The position numbers and the translations under genes were made by a program. A model generated the notes under the pieces. It was not told the origin of the DNA. It saw only the letters and a list, made by a program, of their open reading frames with translations, and made no database searches. From positions 148,783 to 212,782 of the forward strand of contig NW_014577121.1 of NCBI RefSeq assembly GCF_000485595.1: DNA of 64,000 nt, written 5' to 3'. Below, piece by piece: positions 1 through 9,941 of this stretch. The DNA is from Priapulus caudatus (taxonomy: Eukaryota > Priapulida > Priapulimorpha > Priapulimorphida > Priapulidae). Each line of letters starts with the position of its first letter. The first letter of the stretch is position 1.

Positions 1-331
1 AGGTCTGCGTTTACTACCCTCTGGTTTATATATAATATATAAATACAACTAAACAAACAGCATCCAAATACAGGTACCTATACGGTAGCCACAAGTTACC
101 TGCTCGTTTTCTTCTATACGTGGCGAGAAGTGGTTTTCTGCCAACGTGAAAGAGTCGTAGGGCTGGAGGGGCTACATACGTGGCTACTATGTACAAGTAA
201 TTTGGCTAGTTTGTTGATTGGATTGTGATGATATTTTGTGCTGAAATATGCAGGTACATGGATTAGAATCTCTGGGGATGGAAATCAGAATAAATAAAAC
301 AAGTTTATTTTACATCCGATCAACTCTTTTA
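1..331. other. left-edge intergenic DNA, nothing recognised
   Basis: AT-rich sequence with no open frame or repeat I can support. It ends where the dispersed repeat at 332-1430 begins. Confidence 0.4.
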
Positions 332-1430
332 TTAGCTCATCTGACATAGTCAGATGCAGCTTGTAGAATCGCCATGATCGTCCGTGCGTCCGTCCGTCCG
401 TGCGTCCGTCAACAGTTGGGCACAAATCTTAACCGCTCGACGTACGGTCACGATATTGGGATGTGGGGGGTAATCCGAAAACGAGTTGGGATGTCGAAGC
501 TGTGGGGTCAAAGGTCAAAGGTCAAGAGGTGTAAAAGAAGGGGCGAAACATCTCACTCCTTAACTTAAGGTATAGGGAGAGGAAATGCAGAATTGCGGCA
601 CAAATCTAAACGGCTCGACCTAGGCTCGTGATAGTCGGTGTATAGCATCATGTAGGAAAAGCCATCACTGTGCCGAAATGGAGGTCACAGGTCAAAGTCA
701 GTGGGCACAGGGCCAGATTTTTAGACATTTCTGAGGACATGGTCTGACGGAGCGATTGAAAAACTTTTTTGTTTCAGCGGTGACTAGCATTTTTATGGCT
801 TTATTGAAAGGACCATGAAATGTCCTTCTGCTGACATGCGAAGAGTAAGTGTCGGATTAACCTTTTGACCCTCAAGAGGAGGGTTAAACTTGGATGTTGA
901 CTGTCTGTTAGAAAGAATTTGACTGCCGGTTTGCTAGTAGAATCTATACATGCCTGGATGTATGAGGCTACAATGTCACAGTGAAATTTCAAAAGCTAAA
1001 TTTGGTTAAAGAAGGTGTATGTTCTTTAAATCGTATAATTTCTATGTCATTCTGTACTGTCAGTATGTTTACATGTAACGTATGCCACTGCCAGTGGCTG
1101 CTGCCAGTGCATGTGTTGGTGCAGTTTTTGCCTGCCTTAATTGGTTACAGGTGGCAGCTCTCTATTGCAATTTGCAGCCTGTAGGCTTGCGTAGGTAAAT
1201 GGATGAGTGCTTACCTATTCTGTCTTGCAAATAGTTGTTGCTACTACGTATGATGGGAGCTTCCATCTTTAACTTGAAGACAGCTTAAACGTACGCGCCA
1301 TCTCGTGGCAACTTTCATAACGATCCAACGAACATTCTTGAGAAGGTTTCCTGATACCATCGCCTGTGCATTCCACTGTTTCGGCGTGTATGTGAACACA
1401 TTTGGGACTAGCAGGGTTTACTAGAATCCC
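332..1430 (-). mobile_element. dispersed 1.1-kb element, Helitron-like, copy 1
   Basis: The segment matches 41938-43019 in inverted orientation along its whole length. Shared landmarks are a hairpin (CATCTGAC ATA GTCAGATG) near one end, a CGTCCGTC run, several 'GGTCAAAGGTCA' blocks, and a TAGTCCC/GGGATTC stretch at the other end. The hairpin lies just inside a terminus reading GAGCTAA when read on the minus strand, which fits a CTRR-type Helitron 3' end. No transposase is encoded, so this is non-autonomous. The Helitron assignment is an inference; the repeat itself is directly visible. Confidence 0.6.
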
Positions 1431-2370
1431 ACACCGCGCCCCATTTGCGCAACGTAGGGAGAACCCTGACCAATTAGTTGGTCTAGACTCTAGACTCTAG
1501 TAGATGTCAAATTTTGTTTCCCAATGGCAATTGAATTTTAAACTCCATCATATCATATGACATGATATTCTGTCTCGTTATCAACATGGTTTTCGATATT
1601 GTTTTTATACTGTTGCTCAGTTAATCAATGTTCTTCATGATTAGACAGTAAGTCTTGACAAGTCTCAGCAGGTTGATAGTGTGTATAGAGATTCACCAAG
1701 ACCTTTGATAGGGTTCCTCATGATCTTTTATTTTTTAAACACAGTCACTTTGTATTGATATTACTACCTTAAAACTAAAATAGATGAATGTATGTGGATC
1801 TCTGACTTTCTCAAGAATAGATTAATTTCTCTCATTTCATATTGGAATCTTCCTCTGGTTAATTGCACTATTGAAGTTTTCTCTGTTTGTACTGCAATCT
1901 ACAGTTAATCTATTTATTTGATTAGCTGTCTCTCTTCGTCTTCGATATATAGTCCCTCGGACTAATCATTATGAAGTTACTTGATACTGCATAATTCCAC
2001 ACAAGTTTAGGCCTTTTAAATTAAACAGCAACGAAAAGCTTTATATTTAAATTTCCCACTGATATATTTTCATTAAATTACTCAAGTAGGCTTAAGCCAA
2101 ATAATTGGAGTATAATCCAGTAACAATATGCATAAAAGTCGAGGAAGAAATGTAATTCATGGTAGCGCATTACAAGTTTTCACATTACGTTACCGTCTAG
2201 AAGAGAACTGCACATAAAGAAAAATCATGCCTGAAGGTAAAAGATTGATAATTTAGCATAATATTGATAAGCAGCAGTTGTTGGCTCACACTTTTTTTCA
2301 TCATAACCCTCTATAATGTATTTTCTTGGATTTCTTCAATTCCAGAGAAACCACCGAATCGCAAGGAGGA
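1431..2370. other. region upstream of CRCP, 5' UTR acceptor at its end
   Basis: No coding potential is seen. A pyrimidine-rich stretch ending in CCAG at 2345 looks like a splice acceptor. That would make 2346-2370 the end of a 5' UTR joined to an upstream non-coding exon which I cannot place. No promoter motif is convincing. Confidence 0.45.
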
Positions 2371-2778
2371 ATGGAAGTGAAGAGCGAAAACACTCTACTT
2401 CTCAGCAACTACGAGGTGTACTCACTGCTCAAGGAGCTGCAGTCGAGCGAAAAGGGAGGAAAGAAGATGCGTAAGCTGCAGAAGCATCTCGCGACGATAT
2501 CGTACGAGACGATCAAGTACCTGGAGAAGACTCCGTGCTCGCAGCAGGACGCGCAGCTTGTACGAGCGTTCCTGACCGCCGTCCAGCCGTTCCGCCTCAC
2601 CAAGGCCGAGAAGCTGCAGCTGCTCAACCAAAGGCCAACAACGGCTGTGGAGATCCAGCTGCTCATTGAGGAAAGCGAGGAGAGACTCAGCGAGCAAGAA
2701 ATCGAACAGCTACTCACGATCGTTGCAACGACGTTGCCAGGCAGTGAGCCGTCAGAGCAGGATATGGAGCAGAGTTGA
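2371..2778 (+). CDS. CRCP: DNA-directed RNA polymerase III subunit RPC9 (CRCP/POLR3I)
   Basis: The 135-residue protein begins MEVKSENTLLLSNYEV, very close to the start of vertebrate CRCP, which is why the ATG at 2371 is chosen over the open frame 5' of it. The core LTKAEKLQLLNQRP (about residues 82-95) and AVEIQLLIEESEERL (about 98-112) is the signature of the Rpb4/RPC9 HRDC-like fold. In the family this subunit pairs with RPC8 to form the stalk of RNA polymerase III in the nucleus; in vertebrates the same protein was also described as a CGRP-receptor component. The length is a little short of the human 148, mainly in the N-terminal loop. The coding region is a single exon, noticeably GC-richer than its AT-rich flanks, and a likely splice acceptor lies 25 bases before the ATG. 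It could be an intron-poor native gene or a retrocopy; the frame is intact. Confidence 0.9.
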   Translation: MEVKSENTLLLSNYEVYSLLKELQSSEKGGKKMRKLQKHLATISYETIKYLEKTPCSQQDAQLVRAFLTAVQPFRLTKAEKLQLLNQRPTTAVEIQLLIEESEERLSEQEIEQLLTIVATTLPGSEPSEQDMEQS

Positions 2779-3152
2779 TGGTAAATTTACTGGGCTGCGC
2801 TGTTGGCCACAGCGCCATTGACAGAAACTTCATGAGTAATTTTGACATTAAAAGTACATTGAAAAAACTTTTAAAGTGGTTGCAAAAGATATTGCATTTA
2901 AGACTCATGACAGTCATAACTATTTATGTTTCTGACCCTGAGCCCCTGGTTGATTAATTGGTGAATCATGAAGTATAAGTAATAAGTTACTTATAAATCA
3001 TAAGTAACAAAGCACAAGAAATATTTATAAAATTCACATTTGTAAAATTATATTATATTCTATTTTATTCTTTGTGTCTGTCTCTCAGCTATGTATGTGT
3101 TGCCTGAATGGGGAAAATTGACTTTACCTTTTACCCTAAAATTGTACACAAA

Positions 3153-3158
3153 AATAAA
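3153..3158 (+). terminator. candidate CRCP polyadenylation signal AATAAA
   Basis: An AATAAA hexamer sits about 375 bases after the CRCP stop codon in an AT-rich 3' flank, on the correct strand. No closer canonical hexamer is obvious. Cleavage-site evidence is absent. Confidence 0.4.
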
Positions 3159-3324
3159 CAGAACACAGCTATGTCAAAGAAAACATTAATTATTTGTGCA
3201 ATGACAGGTACATTTTGATACAATATTAGGGTTCACAAATTTAATAACCTTATTAAATAAATTGACTAGTGAAAACCTACATTCCACATTGAAATTAAGT
3301 AATAGGTTAACAATATCATATAAT

Positions 3325-3640
3325 ACAGGGGTTTTCCCAGGCCTTTTAACTAATGCATGTCGGGTCTGAAATGCTTTCAAAGCTAAACCTAATTTGTGAT
3401 ATCCCATAGATCCTTCAACATGCCCTAATTGCCTAATCAGTAATCATCATTCCTTAATTTCCAGCTTTGTTAGCTGGTCATGTGCATGGCAAAGTCATGC
3501 TGTGTTTTCATGGCTTGATGTATATCATGTCTCCAAACTGATCAAGTTTATCTGTGTATTAGGGCCACTTATGAAATGCATAATTGACTCCAATTAGTAG
3601 AACACCCTCCCCGGCCCACCCCCTTTCCCATAAGACATGT
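3325..3640. repeat. diverged dispersed repeat, also at 34482-34760
   Basis: A segment beginning AGGGGTTTTCCC shares a series of matching blocks with 34482-34760: 'GGGTCTGA', 'TTCAAAGCT', 'GATGTATA', 'AACTGAT' and 'TTTACCTGTGTATT'-like stretches in the same order. Divergence is high, so this is an old interspersed element. No ends or target duplications are clear. Confidence 0.5.
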
Positions 3641-4032
3641 TTTCAAAAATTATTGGAGAGAACCCTGTAATAGTGTAATATTATGTTAAATTTTGGTCAA
3701 CACAACTTCATAAGTATTCATTATGTAAACTAACATACCATCCAATCCGCCAGTTTCTTGGTTAAGCACAAAAGCATAATAATAAATACTTAGATAATAA
3801 TTAATATCACATTGTAAATATTCATGAATTGTCATTTCTAGTTAAAAGAACACATTCTTGTAATGTAGGCAAATCGAAGTAACGCACTGCTTTATTGTAG
3901 TGCTCTCAATGTTCGCGCATAGTTTCATGGTTTAGGTGATTTCAAAGTTAACAGAGTAAACTATGTAGCAGCTGTAGCACCACTTGTGTATATATATAAA
4001 AAAATAGACACATTGTCATGTGTAAAGTTATT

Positions 4033-4176
4033 TCAAATATCCGGTGCATTAGCAGCTGGGCTAGAGTCTTGCATACGTGCCAACTGATGGACGACGTCAG
4101 CAAATCTCCCAGCAATGCCTTCTACACCATTACTCTGCACAAGATGCTCCTTTGTCTCATCTAGTCTGTGATTTAT
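4033..4176 (-). CDS. LRR-protein terminal exon
   Basis: 144 bases including the TGA stop at 4033-4035. The acceptor is TGGTAG. It encodes 47 residues, a polar, probably helical tail (RLDETKEHLVQSNG ... FADVVHQLARM). Confidence 0.7.
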   Translation of the reverse strand: MNHRLDETKEHLVQSNGVEGIAGRFADVVHQLARMQDSSPAANAPDI

Positions 4177-7100
4177 CTACCAAATAAACATATCAATCTT
4201 TTCAAACAAACATATATAGTGTAAGATAATTGCTATTAGAATCTAATACGTAATTCTTTAAAGTGCAATCATGCTCATCCGTTTACTTTTGCAGTGCTGC
4301 CTTTTAGTAACATAAATGAGATCTTGGTAATTCCTAATGCTACTAATAATCATATTTCTAATAGCAGGCTAAGGTATACTTCACCTCTTTGGTACTGTTT
4401 AATGTAGCCGAGTCTGTTTGCTTTTCAGTCTCCTCTCCTGTAGTGTCATATTTGAACTTCTGTCTTCGTTTTCTCTTTGGCTAAATGTGTAGACATTGTT
4501 TTGAAATTAATAATCTTTACAGTTATTCCATGAATCTCTGAACAAGCAGCTAGCAAAATGAAACATGAAATAGTAGTAGAAATACTAACGCATTATGGCT
4601 TTCATAACATTTTAGTCATCTTCGGGATAGCACAGCAAGACATTTATCTTGAACCTAAAGCTTCATTTTAGTTAGTGTTGTCAATCGGTTGTAATTTCGT
4701 AATCGATCATCGGTTGGACCCAAGTAACCGATGATCGGTTACAATCGGTTACTCGGGGTGTTGAATGCCTGCGTGTGCGTAACGTCGTGTGCATGTACGT
4801 GTGTGCATGTATGTGCTTGTTTAGCCCTGTTTACTGCTTGTTTAGCCCTGTTTACTGTTTGTTTTGCACTGTTTACTACTGTGTGTATAATACATGATAT
4901 CTCTGATTCTCATCACTTTTCCAAGTTTTCTTGTTCAAGTTTTACATTTATTTCGATTCCCCCCCCCCCCAATGAAATCGATTATGGATTTTGATAACCA
5001 AGCGCTTGGTTCTAGCCACTGTTCAACCGATGATCGAGTATAATCGATGATCGTGACATCATTAATTTTAGTATATATTTTAATGACAAATTGAAATGAT
5101 TTTTATCACTTATTTTTATTATACAATCCAATACAACAGAGTTAATTCAACCTAAATGTGAAATTAGTATACTTACATGCTTGTATACTCTGTTAGCCTC
5201 TTTCCTCTCCTCATAGGTAATTTGAAGATAATCCAAAAACTCTAAGGATCGTAACTGGCTTACCACATATAATCTGAAATGAAATCAGAAATATACATTT
5301 GACATATATATATTTTAAATATTTCTACAAAGATTTAAATATCATTAGATTGATATTGTTTACTTTTCTCTCCTTTCAGAATTTTAATATATATGAGTGT
5401 GACTGATCAAGGAGAAACGACACCAGACAAGTAGCAATGGGTACTTCACGGCTTGTCATGCGTATTGTCTCTGCATCAGTTGTAATAGCAGAGCATGCTG
5501 GTAGCATCATAAGGCATATTGCCAGTGAAGGCAAACTTGGTATCTTGGAGAAAGGTGTGAATGACTTGCAGACAGAGGCTGACCGCAGAGCACAGAGATT
5601 CATCACTGCGTCCCTGTCAAAAAGGTTCTCTAAGATCCATATTATTGGAGAGGAGACATTGACTCCATTAGAACAGGTGGCAGACAACTGGCTAGAGCTC
5701 GGATTCGCAGAAGACATTTTGGCAAAAAATTGTCCCCAGAATTTACTGTCCACCAAGGAGGAGGATGTGGTGATTTGGGTGGATCCATTAGATGGAACAG
5801 CTGAGTATGCGTACGGGTTTCTTGATCACGTTACTGTTTTGATAGGTGTTGCTATTCGAGGCAAACCCATTGCTGGTGTGATACACCAGCCTTACTATAA
5901 CTATAAGGTACCAGGAGCTATCCTAGGTCGTACAGTTTGGGGCGTCGTAGGCTTGGGCGCATTTGGAATGGAGAAATATTCAATCCACTCGGACAAGAGG
6001 ATAGTCACTACATCTCGGCTGCGGCGTAGTAAAACTAACACTGAAGCAATTGAGGCCCTTAAGCCTGATGACGTCATTTACGCAGGTGGCTGTGGACATA
6101 AAACTATGTTAGTGATTGAAGGAGCTGCCAGTGCCTATGTGTATGGTAACCCCGGTTGTAAAAAGTGGGACACTTGTGCTCCAGAGGCTGTGCTTCGTTC
6201 ACTTGGTGGCCAGATGACTGATTTACATGGTAACAAGTTTCAGTATCACAAGGATGTACAAAGAGAAAACACAGGTGGTGTGCTTGCAACTGTATCTAAT
6301 CATAAATGGTGTCTTTCTAGAATACCACAGTGTGTGAAGGATGTCTTGCCAACGGAAGGCTGAAGACTATGGAACATATAAGTTGTTAATTATATAATGA
6401 ATATACACTAGAGGTGTAATGATACACTAGGGTCACGATACCATACGTAGGTCATGATACGATACACAGACAGAAAGAGAGATATTGTCAATAGCATGGT
6501 ATGATAAATTTGTTATATCATGTACGAATTAATGTTTTTTATTATTAATGTTCATTTGTGAATTTATAATTAAATTACAGATTGGTCAATATTGTAATGT
6601 ATGTTGATTGGTGTAGTTCACATAAATGGCCACATTCAAATTTTAGTGTTATAACTGTATAATATGTATTCCAATACTTTTATATTGGAATACATATTAT
6701 AACAGTAAAATTAGAATGTGGCCATTTATGTAAACCACGCCAATCAATGATTCAACATACATTACAATACAATACAAACGTATTATGAGTTGTCAAAGGC
6801 ATAGAAATATATAGTAAACAATCTATATATTTCTATGGCTGAAACACACCAAGACATTCTGTGTGTGCTCTAAACTAACCCATAATCGAAAGCCCGACTC
6901 ATGTGCATGCCATAAACGGTGCTAAAGTATGTGTGCAGTAACGACACACACCAGTCAATCAACACTTGATTGTTGTGCCGTAACAATTTTGGCGGCAACA
7001 CAAGCGCACCACATATATTGATCCAGATTTCTACGACAATCAAGGATAATTACGTGATACTGAAAAGGACTTCATGAAATAAATGAAAGAATTAAATTTA

Positions 7101-9403
7101 AAAGGAATTACATGTGCTTTAATGAATACCGTATATACTCGCGTAATAACCGCAAATTTGGCCTCACATTTCAACCCTGTATTTGCTCTGCGGTTTATAA
7201 GTGCGCCATACCATGAGGGGAAATATACTAGGCGCAATACTTGGTTACCCGATTCAAATTGAGGTGCAGCTTATAGGCGCCCGCGGTTATTACGCGATCA
7301 TATACGGTAGTTTAGCTTGCCTTAATCACTGTTTAGCATCCATATCGCTTGTATCGATATACAGACGCTGCGTATCGATTATTGTATTGTGTGCTGCTGT
7401 ATCGCGATTCACAGATTTATTGGTGAATCATTACACACATCAAATATACATGGGTGGTGTAAACGATTGTCATATTATATAATAAGCTTTTCGTGAAGTT
7501 ATAAAAGGAAATTCTAGTGTGTTCCCCACATGTGATAATAAAACATAGATTCACATACAACTATTTTATGTGCACATTGTTCAAATCTTTAGTTTGATGA
7601 GGAGTGTAACTATGCAGAGATACAATAGCAGATAAGAGTGAGAATGAAACTAACTGTAAACTGGATTTATTACGAATAGCGGAGACATGTTCTATTCCTC
7701 CTATATATCGGATCCTCTAAACTTAGCCCGAGTCAATGCTACGCATGAGCGCTATATATTGTTACACACATTACCTAAAGTCGATGTAGTCTTGTGGACT
7801 CCCTCCATTAAAGAAGCTTGGTGCAGCTTCTGTGTTTAACATGGAAAGATATCTGAAAGTGAAAATATTCACAGACATTTAATTTATGCTCTATGCAATA
7901 ACAATGTTTTAAATATGTTATGCATAAAAAATAAACATGCCCTTGCATATCAGTACTTTAAAGACAATATATTTCTTGATCAGAAAATAGACATCTCTAT
8001 ATTAGTGCAAGCGTGAAACAGTCGTGCCGCGAGAGCTCGCGAGCCGCAGGGCTCTATATTAGTGCAAGCGTGAAACAGTCGTGCCGCGAGAGCAATGGCA
8101 GCCGGTAATGCAGTGGTTGGAAACTATCGGCGGTGTAGCCGTAGGTGAAAGAGAGTAGGCCTGGCTAGTAGTAGTATAGTATAGAAACATTAAGAATTTT
8201 GTACTAAGTAAATAGATTTCGTATTTAGTTAGCATTATATTTTATTGAAACGCTTCAAGTGCCTGTGAAATATACGGCTATCACATGCACAAAAGATGCA
8301 GATAAACATGCGATGCGCTTGTACATGTATCGAGCGCTGCTCACACAGAGATTGCATCATTGTAAATACATTATCATGCATAAACTACTGAACTACATAG
8401 AAATGCTGTGTCTGAGCATAAATCGCATATCCGAATGGGTGCCGGTCCCGACGTGGCCGGATAAACGAGGTCGGACTGCAAATATATTCAAACTTTACCT
8501 TGTTTTGTACTCCGATTCTCCCTTAGTCATATGCCACCACCAGTTTACCTAAAAATCGTATGTGTTCTTCAAAAACGGTCTTTGAATACGACACGGTTTT
8601 ACACAATTTTTCCAATTGTTTGCATGACATGGATGAAACTTTATAGCGGCGGCAGCACCAGATTTGTTACTACGGGACGCTGGGGGCTGTTGGGATATTA
8701 GGTAAGCACAGTAACAACACTTGTTTCGCTTCTTGCGAGAAGCGTAATGCACGAGATAAGAATACGAAACATGGCACAATTCGATGCCAAATATCCCCAA
8801 CAGCCACCAGAGTCCCGTAGTAACAAGTCCGGTGCTGCCGCCACTATAAAGTTTCATCCATGTCATGCAAACAATTGGGAAAATTGTGTGAAACCGTGTC
8901 GTATTCAAATAACTTTTTTGAAGAACACGATTTTCAGGTAAACTGGTGGTGTCATGACTAAGGGAGAATCAGAGAACAAAACAAGGTAAAGTTTGAATAT
9001 ATTTATACACATATTGATAGAATAAATTCAAGTTGAAAACTACGCAAAACGCTGTAAAACAGTGTCATACTTTTCTCTATTATGGACTCTTGACTGTATC
9101 ACATTGATAAAAACAAATTAGCAGTATAATACATACTTGTATGCATTTTCTGTGTACATACAATTTCTTTGGTCTTAATCTTTGCAGTTAACATCATTTT
9201 CATCTTTAATATTTATTTACCTGAGACTTGGACATCCTTTTCCTACAGCTGCTATGAAAATGCTGAGGTTGCTTATCTTTGTGTGATTGACCCAGAGCGT
9301 TTCTAACTGTGGTAAGAGTGGAAACTTCACATGGGAGTCAATTGGATTATGATCTAGTATCAGTGTTCGTAAACTTTGAAAACTTGCCAGAAATCGTATG
9401 TCC
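4033..9403 (-). CDS. leucine-rich-repeat protein, LRMDA-like (five exons, 5' end missing)
   Basis: Exons in coding order are 9403-9221, 7852-7775, 5273-5177, 4480-4385 and 4176-4033. Every junction has AG/GT borders and the phases agree throughout, giving a frame that ends in TGA at 4033. The product starts with LRR units (SLRTLILDHNPID, LETLWVNHTKISNL), then a capping segment (RYLSMLNTEAAPSFF ... LRSLEFLDYLQIT) followed by EERKEANRVY. The second half is a basic PKRKRRQKF patch and a polar C-terminal tail. The LRR plus 'RYLSxLxxxA ... LxFLD...T..ER.EA' arrangement resembles LRMDA (C10orf11) and similar short LRR proteins; a more exact name is uncertain, so no symbol is given. The 5' exon or exons beyond 9403 were not found. 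BPNT1 lies in the intron between 5273 and 7775, on the other strand. Transposons occupy several introns. Confidence 0.75.
4385..4480 (-). CDS. LRR-protein exon 4
   Basis: 96 bases and 32 codons, open in phase 0, with acceptor TTTAG and donor GTGAAG. It starts with a basic PKRKRRQKFK run that could be a nuclear localisation signal (inference), then a Thr/Glu-rich stretch. Confidence 0.7.
4673..5064. mobile_element. hAT-type miniature element with perfect 8-bp target duplication
   Basis: The ends are TAGTGTTGTCAATCG and, on the other strand, TAATGATGTCACGATC. The element is flanked on both sides by ATTTTAGT (4665-4672 and 5065-5072). The TARTGWTGTCA terminus and 8-bp duplication are those of the hAT superfamily. 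The 392-bp interior is rich in ATCGAT/AATCGG motifs plus a GTGT-rich stretch and a C-run, with no transposase. It lies in the intron between LRR-protein exons 3 and 4. Confidence 0.8.
5177..5273 (-). CDS. LRR-protein exon 3 (LRR cap)
   Basis: 97 bases with acceptor TTTCAG and donor GTAAGT. It encodes LYVVSQLRSLEFLDYLQITY followed by EERKEANRVYKH, typical of the end of an LRR domain. It ends in phase 0. Confidence 0.8.
5371..5436 (+). promoter_or_regulatory. splice acceptor and 5' UTR of BPNT1
   Basis: A pyrimidine tract (CTTTTCTCTCCTTTCAG) ends at 5379 and is followed by 57 bases of leader before the ATG at 5437. This implies an intron in the 5' UTR. The upstream non-coding exon is not identified. 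Confidence 0.55.
5437..6363 (+). CDS. BPNT1: 3'(2'),5'-bisphosphate nucleotidase 1
   Basis: The protein is 308 residues, the same length as human BPNT1. Inositol-monophosphatase-superfamily metal-site motifs are all present: DLQTEADR with the Asp at residue 49, IIGEE at 69-73, WVDPLDGT at 114-121, and KKWDTCAPEAVL at 242-253 carrying the last metal-binding Asp. QPYYNY (151-156) and GVVGLGAFG (169-177) match the family. The enzyme hydrolyses 3'-phosphoadenosine 5'-phosphate to AMP and phosphate in the cytosol, relieving PAP build-up from sulfation; the family needs magnesium and is lithium-inhibited. No motif residue is missing, so it is predicted active. The coding sequence has no introns although vertebrate genes are multi-exon, and the gene sits antisense within an intron of the LRR gene. 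A native intron-poor gene or an active retrogene would both fit. Confidence 0.95.
   Translation: MGTSRLVMRIVSASVVIAEHAGSIIRHIASEGKLGILEKGVNDLQTEADRRAQRFITASLSKRFSKIHIIGEETLTPLEQVADNWLELGFAEDILAKNCPQNLLSTKEEDVVIWVDPLDGTAEYAYGFLDHVTVLIGVAIRGKPIAGVIHQPYYNYKVPGAILGRTVWGVVGLGAFGMEKYSIHSDKRIVTTSRLRRSKTNTEAIEALKPDDVIYAGGCGHKTMLVIEGAASAYVYGNPGCKKWDTCAPEAVLRSLGGQMTDLHGNKFQYHKDVQRENTGGVLATVSNHKWCLSRIPQCVKDVLPTEG
6591..6767. repeat. near-perfect palindrome, arms about 85 bp
   Basis: The left arm reads ATTGTAATGTATGTTGATTGG ... CATAAATGGCCACATTC and the right arm is its inverse with few mismatches and a 4-base loop near 6677. A second short hairpin (CATAGAAATATATAG) lies at 6800-6836. The structure is typical of a foldback miniature element. 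Confidence 0.75.
7127..7309. mobile_element. Tc1/mariner-type miniature element with TA flanks
   Basis: TIRs CCGTATATACTCGCGTAATA and CCGTATATGATCGCGTAATA face each other and each is bordered by TA, the usual mariner target. Arms continue with ACCGC. At 183 bp there is no coding capacity. Confidence 0.7.
7537..7542 (+). terminator. possible BPNT1 polyadenylation signal
   Basis: AATAAA lies 1.2 kb beyond the BPNT1 stop, after the transposon-derived segment. Use of this signal would give a long 3' UTR containing repeats. An undetected non-canonical closer signal is equally possible. Confidence 0.25.
7775..7852 (-). CDS. LRR-protein exon 2
   Basis: 78 bases with acceptor CAG and donor GTAATG. 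It encodes YLSMLNTEAAPSFFNGG and the start of the LRR cap. It completes an arginine codon with exon 1 and shares another with exon 3. Confidence 0.8.
7995..8265 (+). repeat. fragment of the CACAGGCACTTGAA TIR family with a 42-bp direct repeat
   Basis: The stretch from about 8052 to 8265 matches the right arm of the element at 19907-20588, ending in the same tip (CGCTTCAAGTGCCTGTG). A 42-base unit starting CTCTATATTAGTGCAAGCG occurs twice in direct orientation (7995-8036 and 8052-8093). Only one arm is present, so this is a truncated copy. Confidence 0.65.
8480..9003. mobile_element. long-palindrome element, arms about 200 bp
   Basis: The left end AAATATATTCAAACTTTACC, followed by GATTCTCCCTTAGTCAT and CCACCAGTTTACCT, is repeated inverted from 9003 backwards. 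Mismatches are few, e.g. TACTCC against TTCTCT. The two reading frames in its arms are mirror copies of one another and are not genes. Confidence 0.8.
9221..9403 (-). CDS. LRR-protein exon 1 (first visible)
   Basis: The acceptor is a T-rich tract ending TTAG at 9404-9407 and the donor is GTAAAT. It encodes 60 full codons with two to three LRR units (LxxLxLxxNxI pattern). It enters in phase 2 and leaves in phase 2. Confidence 0.8.
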
Positions 9404-9598
9404 CTAACAAAAAAGAAAAAAAGAACATTTGTAACACGAATGAATGCGTAGAATAGAGATTTAATCAACGAGGTCAAGCTTTATTGTACATACACTAATG
9501 GCGTTTAGGAACCGTCTGCCTCGCCAGACTGCTAACGGACAACTCAAATATAAAGGCATGCTGTGATTGGCTGCTGCCAATTCACACCACTTAGTGGG

Positions 9599-9784
9599 GC
9601 TCATAGGGTCTATGTCCCCCAGGGTACTGCCGGAACATACCCTGGTAACTATCTGATAGGGTTAGGGAGTAGGCGTAGGCGACTCCCTAGATTCGTTAGT
9701 GGAGTAGGCGAGGTACGGTCCGGCATATTAGATAGTACCAGGGTACGTTCCGGCAGTACCCTGGGGGACATAGACCCTATCAGC
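9599..9784. mobile_element. Mutator-like miniature element, GCTSATAGGGTCTATG tip family
   Basis: TIRs GCTCATAGGGTCTATG and GCTGATAGGGTCTATG (inverse) continue through CCCCCAGGGTACTGCCGG. The 9-bp direct repeat CTTAGTGGG flanks it exactly (9590-9598 and 9785-9793). A 9-bp duplication is characteristic of Mutator-like elements. The interior contains ATAGGGTTAGGG and the near-palindrome GAGTAGGCGTAGGCGACTCC also found in the copies at 61662 and 62331. Confidence 0.85.
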
Positions 9785-9845
9785 CTTAGTGGGCGTTTCC
9801 AACCAGGCTATACAATGCGTGATCAACGTATACATGTTACAGTAA

Positions 9846-9941
9846 TAGTGGAAACTTCACATGGGAATCAATTGGATTATGATCTAGTATCAGTGTTCGC
9901 AAACTTTGAAAACTTGCCAGAAATCCCTAGCAAAAAAAAAG
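9846..9941 (-). pseudogene. partial duplicate of LRR-protein exon 1
   Basis: About 95 bases repeat 9329-9421, including most of the intron tract beside the exon, with a few substitutions. A short deletion at the exon edge shifts the frame, so it cannot encode the LRR. It lies 60 bases beyond the element at 9599-9784. Confidence 0.75.

Larger units (their letters stand above)
6412..7438. mobile_element. probable TIR element downstream of BPNT1
   Basis: The left end GGTGTAATGATACAC followed by CACGATAC is mirrored on the right by GGTGAATCATTACAC preceded by a GTATCGCGATTCAC-like segment. The interior holds two other inverted repeats (6591-6767 and 7127-7309), suggesting nested insertions. Ends are imperfect and no clear target duplication is seen. 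Confidence 0.4.

Noticed and set aside
2409-2717. Antisense open frames of 91-102 codons
   Set aside because: Shadow of the GC-rich CRCP coding exon.
8549-8941. Two similar open frames on opposite strands
   Set aside because: They are the two arms of the palindromic element at 8480-9003, not independent genes.
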